Shown: positions 7,512 through 15,601, numbered from the stretch's first letter. The stretch is DNA of 64,000 bases from Deltaproteobacteria bacterium (GCA_029261855.1 JAJDAN010000066.1:124001-188000); one strand, 5' to 3'. Made by a program: numbers and translations. The notes: a model not told the origin generated them from the letters alone.

Positions 7512-7834
7512 ACACTCACCTCGACCAGGTCCGGGATTCCATTAGGAGGCTTCACTCCAGCTATGCGCCTGGCGCGGTGGCAGCTTGACTCCTCCCTCGG
7601 AAAGTCACGGCAGACCGTTGGCCGGCACCCGTAGATCGAGCACTTCACCGATTCGCCGACCTTGCCAACCAGAGCCGCGCAGCGGAAGTTCGCGTCTCGA
7701 CGCATTTCCTGTTTCTCCTGGTCGACCAGGAGGTTGCGCAGCGGGTGCGGTATGTCGTGGCCCTCACCCTGGTAGAGGTCGACTATGTAGGCCGAGCAGC
7801 AGGCGCCACAGGCCTGGCAGTCGGGCAAACTCAC
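7481..7834 (-). CDS. YkgJ-like cysteine-cluster protein
   Basis: 117 aa from a GTG that overlaps the upstream stop. CQACGACCSAY near the N-terminus and later CSIYGCRPTVCRDFP with nearby cysteines match the YkgJ/UPF0153 family, predicted to bind zinc or an iron-sulfur cluster through eight conserved cysteines. Last gene of the 7.5-11.1 kb minus operon. The biochemical role of the family is not established. Confidence 0.75.
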   Translation of the reverse strand: MSLPDCQACGACCSAYIVDLYQGEGHDIPHPLRNLLVDQEKQEMRRDANFRCAALVGKVGESVKCSIYGCRPTVCRDFPREESSCHRARRIAGVKPPNGIPDLVEVSVYDLGLATGS

Positions 7835-8037
7835 AGGTCTCCCGAGTCGCGCCACAGCTTGGCGCAGGGTGGGCACATGGCGATTGTGGGGGCCGGAGGT
7901 TTGAGTGGCTCCCCCCGCGCGTCCAACTTCACCCCGCCCACCTTCCGGTAGGCACGTGAGTCGAGCTGCATGTTCTGAGGGTCTTCCCAGAACTCCGGGT
8001 CCTGGGTCGACTGCTGGCACCAGTAGCACTTGGTCAC
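7831..8037 (-). CDS. Zinc-ribbon protein (68 aa)
   Basis: GTG start coupled to the upstream gene. CYWCQQSTQDPEF at the N-terminus and CPPC near the C-terminus give a widely split two-pair zinc ribbon. Precedes the YkgJ-like gene with a GTGA overlap. Confidence 0.6.
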   Translation of the reverse strand: MTKCYWCQQSTQDPEFWEDPQNMQLDSRAYRKVGGVKLDARGEPLKPPAPTIAMCPPCAKLWRDSGDL

Positions 8038-8249
8038 GCCGTGGCCCAGTCCGGTGGATCCGCGGGGTGGCGGTCACTGTTCAGGCTGCCCATGGCCGAG
8101 TGCTTCTTGTGTAGACCACAGACTCTGACCGCGGGGTAGCTGGGATTCCAGTACACCCAGTACTTCCCGCGGTTCCGGCAAGGTGAGAGGCCAGCCAGGA
8201 CCCAGCACAGTGGATCGCGGCCTGAAGCGCGCTTGGTGTTCAGGCTCAC
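8034..8249 (-). CDS. Hypothetical protein (71 aa)
   Basis: GTG start overlapping the upstream membrane protein. Cysteines at about 15, 25 and 46 and several aromatic residues (GKYWVYWNPSYPAVRVCGLH) suggest a small beta-rich, perhaps metal-binding fold. No family recognised. Confidence 0.5.
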   Translation of the reverse strand: MSLNTKRASGRDPLCWVLAGLSPCRNRGKYWVYWNPSYPAVRVCGLHKKHSAMGSLNSDRHPADPPDWATA

Positions 8250-8422
8250 AACGAGAACCTTGTTCTTGTCCGAGGCTTGCTGCCGCCGGTGGCCTCCGAG
8301 ATACACACCAGCGAGGTCAGCAAGAGCCACCCGTAAGACTCCCAGGCCCCATAGATCAGAACCAGCACCAGCGCCGTGTTGCTGAACAGCACCGAAAGGA
8401 AGATCCAGATCAGGCGGATCAC
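8246..8422 (-). CDS. Two-helix membrane protein (58 aa)
   Basis: GTG start in a GTGA overlap. Two hydrophobic stretches (IRLIWIFLSVLFSNTALVLV and ESYGWLLLTSLVCIS) predict a helical hairpin in the membrane with a basic tail (SKPRTRTRFSL). Holin-like in size, but with no lysis genes alongside, so the role is open. Confidence 0.55.
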   Translation of the reverse strand: MIRLIWIFLSVLFSNTALVLVLIYGAWESYGWLLLTSLVCISEATGGSKPRTRTRFSL

Positions 8423-8775
8423 TCGTCCTTGTCGCCCTTGTCCGGGGCCGGGTAGCACCCGCGGAACTCAGCCTCGGTGCCCCAGAACCCGCGGTAGGTC
8501 GCGGAGTTGTAGTCGACGCGGTCGGACACGTCGAACGGGCTCCAGCCGAACTTCTTGGCCACCGCGCGCAAACCGCGCCCTCGGTCGAAGTCCGCCAGGT
8601 CAGCCTTCCGACATGCGATCGCGTCCACCAGCGACTGGCGATACTGTTCGCACGTTTCCTGGTCCTCGCCGTACATGCCCATGGACACAGTAGTTCGTTG
8701 CTCCTCGTCAGCGAGGAGGTCGCGCAGCTCTCGGTTCGGCAAGCCGTCGTGGTGGTCCCTGGTTGGGTCGGTCAA
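8419..8775 (-). CDS. Hypothetical protein (118 aa)
   Basis: TTG start in a TTGA overlap. N-terminus is helical and charged (GLPNRELRDLLADEEQRTTV); the middle has EQYRQSLVDAIACRKADL. No motif recognised. It belongs to the middle of the 7.5-11.1 kb minus operon. Confidence 0.55.
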   Translation of the reverse strand: MTDPTRDHHDGLPNRELRDLLADEEQRTTVSMGMYGEDQETCEQYRQSLVDAIACRKADLADFDRGRGLRAVAKKFGWSPFDVSDRVDYNSATYRGFWGTEAEFRGCYPAPDKGDKDE

Positions 8776-9095
8776 AGTTCAGGCCCTTCGTTCTTGAGAG
8801 TCACGCCCAGGCCAGGACTCTCCATGGCCAGCACGCGGTCTATGGCCTCGCGCACGATCCCTAGGTGCTCAGTGGGGATCCAGATCACCTGGGAACTTGC
8901 CTCCCCCTGGTAGAGCAGGCTGACCCCTACTCGCTCCTCGACGACGGCGTAGGCCTGGCCGTCGTTCCAAAAGGTGGTGGTCCGAGTCGCGCACTCGTCG
9001 GCCTCGTTGATCTTCTTGGCCAGGGCGACGTAGATATCGTCCGCGCTCAGCAGCAACTTCTTGCCCTTCCCGCCGATCTTGCGCTTGCTGCTCAT
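8772..9095 (-). CDS. Hypothetical protein (107 aa)
   Basis: ATG start in an ATGA overlap. A basic N-terminus (SSKRKIGGKGKKLLL) precedes a helix-strand body with two predicted beta strands (QAYAVVEERVGVSLLYQ) and a terminal helix. Unknown function; coupling at both ends supports it as real. Confidence 0.55.
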   Translation of the reverse strand: MSSKRKIGGKGKKLLLSADDIYVALAKKINEADECATRTTTFWNDGQAYAVVEERVGVSLLYQGEASSQVIWIPTEHLGIVREAIDRVLAMESPGLGVTLKNEGPEL

Positions 9096-9295
9096 GACCG
9101 CCCCCTTCGGCGCCGGCCCTCTTCGTACAGCGCGTCCTGGTTCAGGCGACTGTGGAACAACTCGAGGTCGCCAGCCAGGGCAGCCTTGTGAAGGTCGCCC
9201 TTCAGTGGCTCAAGGCGCTCTGGCCGCTCTGGCGGCACCCGGCGCTCGTCCTGCTTCTTCTGGCGCTTGCGGCGCCGACGGTCTCGCTTGCTCAT
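9092..9295 (-). CDS. Very basic small protein (67 aa)
   Basis: Starts MSKRDRRRRKRQKKQDERR and ends RRRRGRS, with a short ankyrin-like helix pair between (GDLHKAALAGDLELFHSRL). The charge suggests nucleic-acid binding. ATG start, ATGA overlap with the next gene. Confidence 0.5.
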   Translation of the reverse strand: MSKRDRRRRKRQKKQDERRVPPERPERLEPLKGDLHKAALAGDLELFHSRLNQDALYEEGRRRRGRS

Positions 9296-9471
9296 TCACC
9301 CTCCACCATGACCGAGCTGAGTCGGTTGTCACCGAGCCACAGCTCGATCTCGATATCCCCTGGAGTCGACTCGCCGTCCTGCGGCCCACCGTGGCCAACG
9401 TAGCCGTCGCGGCGCCGGGCCTCAACGCGCAGGTTCCTCTTCAGGAACTCGGTCAACTCAGCCTTCTTCAC
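9292..9471 (-). CDS. Small hypothetical protein (59 aa)
   Basis: GTG start in a GTGA overlap with the 209-aa gene. The basic N-terminal helix KKAELTEFLKRNLRVEARRR is followed by a glycine-rich acidic part. No family recognised. Confidence 0.45.
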   Translation of the reverse strand: MKKAELTEFLKRNLRVEARRRDGYVGHGGPQDGESTPGDIEIELWLGDNRLSSVMVEGE

Positions 9472-10097
9472 CAGGGCACCCGCTTGCTCACGTCGGACAC
9501 CAGCGGCGCCGTGAACGGCGCAAAGCACGTTGCGCAGAAGGTCATGCGCTCGGATTCAGGAATCCTGATCGAGGCCGCCACCTTCACCTGGTGCCCGTTG
9601 GGGCACGTGACCTCTGCCACCTCGAATCCGAGTAGGGCCGAGTCTACAGGGAGCGGTTCACCGATCTCCGCGGTCACCAGGCCGGGCGGGACGTTTGGGC
9701 GTGGACGTGGGAGCGGGCTCTCGATCGCCAGGAAGACGTCGTCTGGCACGTGACCGTAGCCGCGGTCGTAGAGCAGTTGACGCTCCTCGACCGTGAGTTC
9801 GGCCAGAAGTTCGAGGATCAGCTTGGCCGCGCGGTGGGGTGATTGCCCCCCACGACAGGCGTCGTCGGGATCAGTGAGGTACTCGCGGCACCAGTTGATC
9901 GTGTTGTCCCCCACGTTGCCGTCGTCCAGCAGAACATGGAGTTGGCCGCCGGTGGCGTGATCGTCGTAGTAGTCGCGGATCAGGGCCAGCAGGTCGCGGA
10001 CGGTGATCACGATCGCGCCTAGCCCCCCACCCTTGGCCCCAGAGGCGCGCATGATCGTCTTGTCGAGCAGGGCCTCGGCGGTCTCGATTCGGCTCAC
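9468..10097 (-). CDS. Hypothetical protein with C-terminal zinc ribbon (209 aa)
   Basis: GTG start overlaps the upstream zinc protein. The helical N-terminal half (TVRDLLALIRDYYDDHATGG, AAKLILELLAELTVEERQLL) is followed by a C-terminal CPNGH...CATCFAPF region that can form a zinc ribbon. No enzymatic motif. Probably a protein- or nucleic-acid-binding adaptor. Confidence 0.6.
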   Translation of the reverse strand: MSRIETAEALLDKTIMRASGAKGGGLGAIVITVRDLLALIRDYYDDHATGGQLHVLLDDGNVGDNTINWCREYLTDPDDACRGGQSPHRAAKLILELLAELTVEERQLLYDRGYGHVPDDVFLAIESPLPRPRPNVPPGLVTAEIGEPLPVDSALLGFEVAEVTCPNGHQVKVAASIRIPESERMTFCATCFAPFTAPLVSDVSKRVPW

Positions 10098-10273
10098 CGA
10101 GACTCCACGACTACTACACGCGGCGGGTTCATGGGAAGGGCCGGGCCCGACGCGCACACAGTCCGCCCACAGTCTTCGCAGGTGGGGACTGGGGGAATGA
10201 CGCACATGTAGACCCGGGGGGTGCTGACCACCCCGCCACAAGCCCCGCAGGTTCCGTGGATCGTCTTGTTCAT
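10094..10273 (-). CDS. Zinc-ribbon protein (59 aa)
   Basis: ATG start at 10273, GTGA overlap with the next gene. CGACGG and CEDCGRTVC supply two cysteine pairs about 20 residues apart, a compact zinc ribbon. The operon's upstream gene ends 12 bases before. Confidence 0.6.
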   Translation of the reverse strand: MNKTIHGTCGACGGVVSTPRVYMCVIPPVPTCEDCGRTVCASGPALPMNPPRVVVVESR

Positions 10274-10284
10274 AGCAGTTCTTT

Positions 10285-11148
10285 CTAGCCCATTAGGCCG
10301 CGTAGGTGGATTCCGTGCAGGGCGAGCAGCAGACCACCCTTGGTGCAGGCTCCGTCGGGGATCCGCAGCAAGAATCCGAAGGTCATGAGAGGGATCAGTT
10401 CAACCGGCAGTCCCTTGATCGACACCATGCGCTCTGGGGGTCGCTCGCCAGCCGCCTCAGGATCAGCCATGACCTCGTGGGCCAGCCAGTAGCGACTGTT
10501 GAGCGTGAGGCGGCCTGGGTGCGTAGAGAGGATCGTGTCGGCCCTCGCGGACCCACCGATCCTGAACTCAAGCTCGCTCGTGTTCCAGATCTGTTGCAGG
10601 AAGCCTGGATCGGCACCCTCGTCAGGCACCAAGCTCAGCCCGTAGAGGTAGAAGTGCGTGGTCATGGGGAGGTGGCCGCCAGGAGGATCCATGTTGGTCT
10701 GGACGTCGCCCCAGCCCCGTCGCTGGCTGTTGAAATAGAAGAATGGCACGTCACGTTCGCCCTCCTGAACCTCCAGGCGCCAGTAGAGGGCCTCGGTGCG
10801 CGGTCTGGCACCCACGGGTCCTGGGTTTGGGAGGGGAACTATTCGGAGCCCCCCCGAGGGACGTGTAGCGCGTTCTGCTCTATCGCGCTCGCGCTCGCGC
10901 GAGCGAGCGCGAGCGCGCTCGCGCTGTTCCTCCTGCTGGCGCTCAAGCTCCTCGTGCTTGTCCTCAAGCAACTGGGTGTAGTCGTGTTCGTACATGTGAC
11001 GCACCCAGGCACCCTCGGGCACGTTGAGTCGGCAGTCTTCGCACTGACGCCAGGCCAACGTGCGGGCCAGCGTCGCCTTGTACCGTGCGTGCGCTTCGGG
11101 GGCCCCCTTTGTCTCACGTTCCAGTCTGCGTAGTTTTGGGTCTGTCAT
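10285..11148 (-). CDS. Module-containing protein, paralogue of the 2172-2906 protein (287 aa)
   Basis: N-terminal module variant (KLRRLERETKGAPEAHARYK), a CEDC..H..H zinc-finger-like site (about residues 36-54), then an Arg/Glu coiled coil of about 35 residues encoded by a near-palindromic GCGCTCGCGC tract (perfect inverted repeat with arms 10884-10898 and 10903-10917). The C-terminal 190 residues match the paralogue at 2172-2906 in motif order (TNMDPPGGHLPMTTHFYLYG, LVPDEG, LLLALHGIHL). First gene of the minus operon, divergent from 11242. Confidence 0.75.
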   Translation of the reverse strand: MTDPKLRRLERETKGAPEAHARYKATLARTLAWRQCEDCRLNVPEGAWVRHMYEHDYTQLLEDKHEELERQQEEQRERARARSRERERDRAERATRPSGGLRIVPLPNPGPVGARPRTEALYWRLEVQEGERDVPFFYFNSQRRGWGDVQTNMDPPGGHLPMTTHFYLYGLSLVPDEGADPGFLQQIWNTSELEFRIGGSARADTILSTHPGRLTLNSRYWLAHEVMADPEAAGERPPERMVSIKGLPVELIPLMTFGFLLRIPDGACTKGGLLLALHGIHLRGLMG

Positions 11149-11165
11149 GTGGCGCGCCCTTCAAC

Positions 11166-11228
11166 GAGTTCGTAGACTACCGCTTCACTCGGACGCCCGC
11201 TAGCGAGTATTCTGAGTTCGTCAACTTC
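11166..11228 (+). promoter_or_regulatory. Divergent promoter region with paired GAGTTCGT elements
   Basis: GAGTTCGTAGACTAC at 11166-11180 and GAGTTCGTCAACTTC at 11214-11228 are two copies of one motif 48 bases apart. Between them lie TTCACT (11184-11189) and TATTCT (11208-11213) with 18-base spacing, a plausible promoter. AGAGGAGAG precedes the ATG at 11242. Confidence 0.45.
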
Positions 11229-11241
11229 AGAGGAGAGAGAC

Positions 11242-11919
11242 ATGCACGTCACGATTTACCGCGCCGAGAACGCCTACTTCATGTTGGTCCCGGCGTCCGT
11301 GCAGTTGGAGGACGAGGAAGATCCAGGGCAGGAGATCGACGCGGGCGCGCCAGTTGCCCGGGTTTTTGACGGACTACCCGCCCCACAGAACGAGGCAGAG
11401 GCCGTCATGCAGGCCATGATCGCGTTCCAGTCCCAAGCCGGCGGGCCGCCGCCCGGCTTCTCGTCCGGCCCTGGGTTCACCATGCCCGGCTACAGCCCTC
11501 CGAAGCCGCCGTCGCTGCTAGTCTTCCCCAACAAGAGCGGCATGCTTGAGACGCTGGCCGGCGTGCTAGAGGACCTCGAGTCTTCGGACGACGATTCCGC
11601 ACCGCGCGTGGTTGGGTTTGGTGATAGCCCGCAAGGCGTCCGCGACTGCAACGAGTCGATCAAGATCGACCTCACCACCGACGAGGGGTTCCTGGTCCTC
11701 CACAAGGCCCCCCAGCCGAGCGAGGGGTTGGCCGAGGCGCTCGCCGGTCCCGCGGGCCACGGCGAGGAGTGGAAGGGGCCGCCGCCCTGGGTCGGCATGG
11801 TGGCGACTACCCTGGAGCAGCACTTCAACAGGACCCCGGTCACCACCGTCTATGGGTTCACCACCCCCGAGGACGTGGTGAGGTTTGTGGGTGAGACCCT
11901 CACGTTGGATCGGGCGTGA
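11242..11919 (+). CDS. Hypothetical protein (225 aa)
   Basis: First gene of the 11.2-14.4 kb operon, with a strong ribosome binding site. It begins with short beta strands (HVTIYRAENAYFMLVPASV), has a Pro/Gly-rich linker at about 72-95 (GGPPPGFSSGPGFTMPGY), then an alpha/beta C-terminal part ending in a helix (EDVVRFVGETLTL). No motif recognised. Confidence 0.65.
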   Translation: MHVTIYRAENAYFMLVPASVQLEDEEDPGQEIDAGAPVARVFDGLPAPQNEAEAVMQAMIAFQSQAGGPPPGFSSGPGFTMPGYSPPKPPSLLVFPNKSGMLETLAGVLEDLESSDDDSAPRVVGFGDSPQGVRDCNESIKIDLTTDEGFLVLHKAPQPSEGLAEALAGPAGHGEEWKGPPPWVGMVATTLEQHFNRTPVTTVYGFTTPEDVVRFVGETLTLDRA

Positions 11920-12644
11920 AGGTCTACAACATGCGCGGCCTGACCGAGATCAGGAACCTCACCCCGCACGCGATCACGATTGCCATGCGCGAGGACAACC
12001 CCCTGGAGTTGGCCAGCGAAGGCGTGGCCAGGGTCGAGGAGACGTTCGAGAAGGGCTACTACTTCGCCGGCGGCCTCGAGGTCCAGCGAGTCAACCGCGG
12101 TAAGGTCGTTGGCCTCCCCGACGTGCGGGCCGGCGTGCTGCTCGTTGTCTCGCGCGTGGTGCTCGACTGGTTCCACCACAACGACAACGTGGGAGGGGAC
12201 GGAGTCACGGGCCGCGGGGCTCACGACCTCGTCGCACCAGGCAAGCTCACTCGCAACTCCGAGGGCCAGATCGTGGGCTGTGAAGGCCTGATCTGCAACA
12301 CGAACCTCGATCTGATCGAGGGGTTCTTGCAGCGCGACGTGGTGATCACGGACAAGCACTCCCTCGTGATCGACGAGGCGTCTGGGTTGCTGGCCGTCTC
12401 GCACAGTCCCTGTGCCTGGGACAACGCGCTGCACAAGGCCACGCTGATCTTGCGCGATTTGCCGTCCGGTGCGTCGGGGCGTGAACTCGACCAGGCCGAG
12501 CAGAAGATCCTCGCCCTGGGCAGCGAGGCGCTGCGGATCCAACCGATCGGTGTTTACCCGCGCAAGCGCGCGGATCACCTCGGCAGGTGGCCCGCCGAGG
12601 ACCCAGACCCCGTCCAGGCCGAGGCCCCCGCCCAGGCCGAGTAA
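11916..12644 (+). CDS. Conserved phage-type protein (242 aa)
   Basis: GTG start overlaps the upstream gene. It shows the order NLTPHAITI near the N-terminus, V-A-R-V-E about 30 residues later, GLPDVRAGVLLVVSRVV, and GQIVGCEGL. I know this pattern from a widespread phage family of unknown function in which LPxxxxGxxxIVS is conserved. The C-terminal 75 residues (helical, then Pro/Ala-rich) are an addition to the usual domain. No enzymatic role can be stated. Confidence 0.65.
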   Translation: MKVYNMRGLTEIRNLTPHAITIAMREDNPLELASEGVARVEETFEKGYYFAGGLEVQRVNRGKVVGLPDVRAGVLLVVSRVVLDWFHHNDNVGGDGVTGRGAHDLVAPGKLTRNSEGQIVGCEGLICNTNLDLIEGFLQRDVVITDKHSLVIDEASGLLAVSHSPCAWDNALHKATLILRDLPSGASGRELDQAEQKILALGSEALRIQPIGVYPRKRADHLGRWPAEDPDPVQAEAPAQAE

Positions 12645-12671
12645 CCCAACCACCACAGAGAAGAGGAACAC

Positions 12672-13358
12672 GTGGAAGACATTGGCAAGCGCGTCCAGCA
12701 AGAGGTCGAGGCCCGACTGGGTGGCATTCTGGCCGACGAGGAACTGGCTGGGTTGGTGGACGCCGCCCTTCCCAAGGTCCGCAAGAGGCTGGAGCAAAAC
12801 GTCGAGGACCGAATCTACAACCTCTCCAAGGACACGATCGCGCCCTACCTCGACAACTGGCGAGGCACAGAGAACTACGAGAAGTTCGGCGAGACCCTCA
12901 CCGCTACGCTCGTCGAGCGCGTCCTGGCCTGCTACCAGGAGGACTCGATCGCGATCGCCGAGGGCAAGGAGCCGCCCTACGGAGCCATGAGCGGCGGTAA
13001 GCCGGTCAGCACCCTGGTCAAGGTCGTGGAGGAGGGGTTCCTCAAGCGTTTGGCCCAGGCCGTCTCGGATCGTCTGGAGGCCCTGGAGGAAGACGGGCGA
13101 CTTGATCTCAAGCAGACCGCGGACTCGGTGGTGGCCAAGTTGCTGCCGAAGGCCGCTGCCACCTTCATGGCGTCCGGCGCCACCTCCTTGCTCCGCGGGT
13201 TCGCCTCCGCCGTGCAAAACAGCCAGGTCTTCCACATGTCCGGTATGGGTGTCGACGGCGGAAACTGCCCGAGTTGCTGCACCCAACTCAAGCGCTGCCC
13301 GAAGTGCAACCAGCTTCGGCCTGCCTTCACCGACTGCTGCGGTGAGTACCTCTCGTGA
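12672..13358 (+). CDS. Helical protein with C-terminal zinc cluster (228 aa)
   Basis: GTG start with AGAAGAGG upstream. About 185 residues of amphipathic helices (VEARLGGILADEELAGLVDA, VRKRLEQNVEDRIYNLSKD) suggest a coiled or scaffold-like protein. The C-terminus carries CPSCCTQLKRCPKCNQ...DCCGEY, a dense zinc-binding cluster. Overlaps the next gene as GTGA. Confidence 0.6.
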   Translation: MEDIGKRVQQEVEARLGGILADEELAGLVDAALPKVRKRLEQNVEDRIYNLSKDTIAPYLDNWRGTENYEKFGETLTATLVERVLACYQEDSIAIAEGKEPPYGAMSGGKPVSTLVKVVEEGFLKRLAQAVSDRLEALEEDGRLDLKQTADSVVAKLLPKAAATFMASGATSLLRGFASAVQNSQVFHMSGMGVDGGNCPSCCTQLKRCPKCNQLRPAFTDCCGEYLS

Positions 13359-13807
13359 CTGACGAGCCCTCGTCGGTCACGACGACCTTCCAGCAACTCG
13401 ACAAACTGTCTTCCGACATGGTGGCGGCGGCTCGCATGGCTCAGATCCACGGCCAAGGCGTGCACTGGGCTGTGGTGGGGTGTTGGCGACGAGCGCTCGG
13501 TCGAATCAAGGCCCAGTTGGAGGTCGAGGGGTGTGAGCCCCTGGCCTTCGACGCGCCCAAGGCGGATCCGGTGGACTTTGGCCCCGGCCTGGTCGAGGCG
13601 CTCCAGACCGCACCCCAGTCCCCAGACGAGAGCGACGCCTACACCGCAGGTCAGCCCCAGTGCCCGCAGTTCGGGTGCGGGGCCGAGATCGACGTGGTGG
13701 ACGAGTTCGACGGCGCCGAGCTGTCGTGTCCGTCGTGCGGGCTGTCTTGCTGGGTGGTGGTGAGCACGGACGGGTCTTGGAATCTGCACCCGGGGGAGGA
13801 CGAGTAG
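13355..13807 (+). CDS. Zinc-ribbon protein (150 aa)
   Basis: GTG start in a GTGA overlap. The N-terminal helical half (TTFQQLDKLSSDMVAAARMA) is followed by CPQFGCGAEIDVVDEFDGAE, then LSCPSCGLSCWVVV, a typical ribbon with two pairs of metal ligands. Paired with the upstream gene, which also ends in a zinc cluster. Confidence 0.6.
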   Translation: MTDEPSSVTTTFQQLDKLSSDMVAAARMAQIHGQGVHWAVVGCWRRALGRIKAQLEVEGCEPLAFDAPKADPVDFGPGLVEALQTAPQSPDESDAYTAGQPQCPQFGCGAEIDVVDEFDGAELSCPSCGLSCWVVVSTDGSWNLHPGEDE

Positions 13808-13809
13808 CA

Positions 13810-14076
13810 ATGCGTCTCGATCTCGCCCTCGCGTCCCTGCGCCAAGCCGTCGAGAGCCACCCCAAGATCAGCCAGCTCGTACTTGAGATCGAGGGTCGAC
13901 TCGAGACCCTGCACGCGATCGTGCAGGGTCCGTCTCCAGAAGAGGCCCTGGTCGCCAGCACCGCGCTCACTTTGCTGACCTATGACGTGCAGAGGGCTCG
14001 TCGTAAGTCGGCGGCACCGCCCCATGATTTTGAGCCCCACTACCCCGAGTGCTCCAAGGACGGGCCACGAGCATGA
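13810..14076 (+). CDS. Small helical protein (88 aa)
   Basis: ATG start two bases after the preceding stop and an ATGA overlap with the next gene. Mostly amphipathic helix (RLDLALASLRQAVESHPKIS, EALVASTALTLLTYDVQRAR). No recognised family. Confidence 0.55.
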   Translation: MRLDLALASLRQAVESHPKISQLVLEIEGRLETLHAIVQGPSPEEALVASTALTLLTYDVQRARRKSAAPPHDFEPHYPECSKDGPRA

Positions 14077-14411
14077 CGCAGTTTCACAAGGACAGCGAAG
14101 GCTACACGAAGGACCTCGACGACGAGGCCACCTACGGGCCTGACCACTGGTTCCCTCAGCACTACAACGACCTCGACGCGGAGGGAATGCACAAGGCGCT
14201 CACGACCGCGGTCGGATACTCCCTCTTCTACATGTTGTGCTGGAACCCGGACTGGCTCAAGCTAGCCGACGGAGGCCAGTACAAGCGCGTGCTGGCGTTC
14301 GGACGCGACCTGTGCGAGCGGATCAAGGAGAACCCAGATCTCAGGAAGGACCGGACGTGGCTGCGCAAGCAGCTCTACTTGATCTTGGACGAGACTGAGA
14401 ACCAGTGCTGA
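14073..14411 (+). CDS. Hypothetical protein (112 aa)
   Basis: ATG in an ATGA overlap. An acidic N-terminus (HKDSEGYTKDLDDEATYGPD) is followed by an aromatic helix (SLFYMLCWNPDWLKLADG) and a basic helical end. Last gene of the plus operon, facing the minus genes that end at 14418. Confidence 0.55.
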   Translation: MTQFHKDSEGYTKDLDDEATYGPDHWFPQHYNDLDAEGMHKALTTAVGYSLFYMLCWNPDWLKLADGGQYKRVLAFGRDLCERIKENPDLRKDRTWLRKQLYLILDETENQC

Positions 14412-14417
14412 GCAACG

Positions 14418-14783
14418 CTAGTCGTCGTCCGGGTCGCCCTCGAGCTTCCACTCTTCGCACCCTGGCCTGAGCACACCGATCACGCCGTGGCAGTCCAGGC
14501 AGATCGTGGCCATGACGTTGGGGTCGTCCTCGGACGGGACGCCCATGACCGTCTTGTGCGGACATGGCCCTGGGTTGTGGTGAACGAAGATCTGGCTGCG
14601 GGCGACCTTGTATTTCTTGCCGCGGCGGAGGGACTCGGGCTTCCAGTTCCCGCCGTAGTGACGCTGGTCGAGGAAGGCCCGCACCTCGTCTTCGGTGCAG
14701 TCCGGGTCCGCGTAGACGAACCCAGGGCCACCGAAGAAGGACGAGAAGATCCAACGCTGCGCCTGGACACGACCGGCTCCCAC
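14418..14783 (-). CDS. Hypothetical protein with zinc-type cysteines (121 aa)
   Basis: GTG start overlaps the upstream TAG (TAGTG). Contains CPHKT and CLDCHG as potential metal ligands. The N-terminal half is beta-like with aromatic residues (RWIFSSFFGGPGFVYADPDC). A second GTG five codons in is an alternative start. Function unknown. Confidence 0.55.
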   Translation of the reverse strand: MGAGRVQAQRWIFSSFFGGPGFVYADPDCTEDEVRAFLDQRHYGGNWKPESLRRGKKYKVARSQIFVHHNPGPCPHKTVMGVPSEDDPNVMATICLDCHGVIGVLRPGCEEWKLEGDPDDD

Positions 14784-15238
14784 TAGCGCGCCGTGACCAG
14801 CGGGGACAGGCCGCGCCTGGTGTTCCTGGTGCGCACGAGCTTCTCCCTGCGCAGTTTGTTGACCACGTGTTTGATCACCTCGCGGTCTATGCCGAAGTCC
14901 AGGGCAATGCGGAACATGGTCACCCCCTCGCCTGGCAAGTGGGCGAGGATCCGACGCGCGAGGTGACCGTCGTGACGCGCCGCCTTGGCGCCGTGCCTCA
15001 AGATCCGGGCCACCTCGTCGTCCGCCTCCTCGAGCTGGGCCGTGACGCTGGCCACGTAGGAGTTGAGGGTGACGTGCTCTATGCAGTAGGGCTTGCGCTC
15101 CTGGGTCGTCACCGTACAGCCAGGAGCGCTGCACTCGGTGCTCTGGTTCCGGCGAATGGTCCGCATGGACCTTGGCCCCTCGACCGAGTAGGCGAACTTG
15201 TCCAGGGTCCTGACTGCACCGAACTCAACTGCTGCCAC
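14783..15238 (-). CDS. Winged-helix DNA-binding protein with zinc site
   Basis: 151 aa. N-terminal CSAPGCTV...YCIEH suggests a zinc finger (about residues 36-54). The C-terminal 60 residues read as a helix-turn-helix: LARRILAHLPGEGVTMFRIA, then LDFGIDREVIKHVVNKLRRE followed by a wing (LVRTRNTRRG). It is a likely transcription regulator for the local genes. GTG start with GAGGTG upstream. Confidence 0.6.
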   Translation of the reverse strand: MAAVEFGAVRTLDKFAYSVEGPRSMRTIRRNQSTECSAPGCTVTTQERKPYCIEHVTLNSYVASVTAQLEEADDEVARILRHGAKAARHDGHLARRILAHLPGEGVTMFRIALDFGIDREVIKHVVNKLRREKLVRTRNTRRGLSPLVTAR

Positions 15239-15259
15239 TGCTCACCTCTTGGCGAGATC

Positions 15260-15601
15260 CTACACTTCACCGTCGTCGAGTTCCACGCCTTCCGTGTCGA
15301 GTTCGTCTTCTTCCTCGGCCTCTTGGAGTTCGCGCAGTTCTTCGTCGGCCATGAAGGTCAGCAACTCGATCGCCTCTTTGTCCTCGCCGTCGTAGAGGTA
15401 GAGGCTGGCCAGCATGATCCCTTGGGCCTGGACGCCGGTGAACGGGTCGAGCAGCGCGAGTTCTTTGAAGAACTCGCGCAGGAGGTCGCCGCGCTCCTCG
15501 AGGAGGTTGTCGTCCTCGTACTTGGGCAGCGTCCTGATCGTCTTGATCGCGCGGCGGAACAAGCGGCAGAAGTAGTAGGCGTCTGGAATCTCGCTGGCCA
15601 C
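15260..15601 (-). CDS. Acidic helical protein (113 aa)
   Basis: GTG start. Helical throughout with a strongly acidic C-terminus (EELRELQEAEEEDELDTEGV). The segment LASLYLYDGEDKEAIELLTFM resembles a single TPR-like hairpin. First gene of the short minus operon with the winged-helix gene. Confidence 0.5.
   Translation of the reverse strand: MASEIPDAYYFCRLFRRAIKTIRTLPKYEDDNLLEERGDLLREFFKELALLDPFTGVQAQGIMLASLYLYDGEDKEAIELLTFMADEELRELQEAEEEDELDTEGVELDDGEV

Noticed and set aside
10884-10917. Perfect 15-bp inverted repeat as regulatory site
   Set aside because: It lies inside a gene and is explained by codons for an Arg/Glu/Ala coiled coil; kept only as a note in that gene.
11850-13286. 478-codon minus-strand frame
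   Set aside because: It lies opposite three coupled plus-strand genes with good starts; it is a GC-rich shadow.
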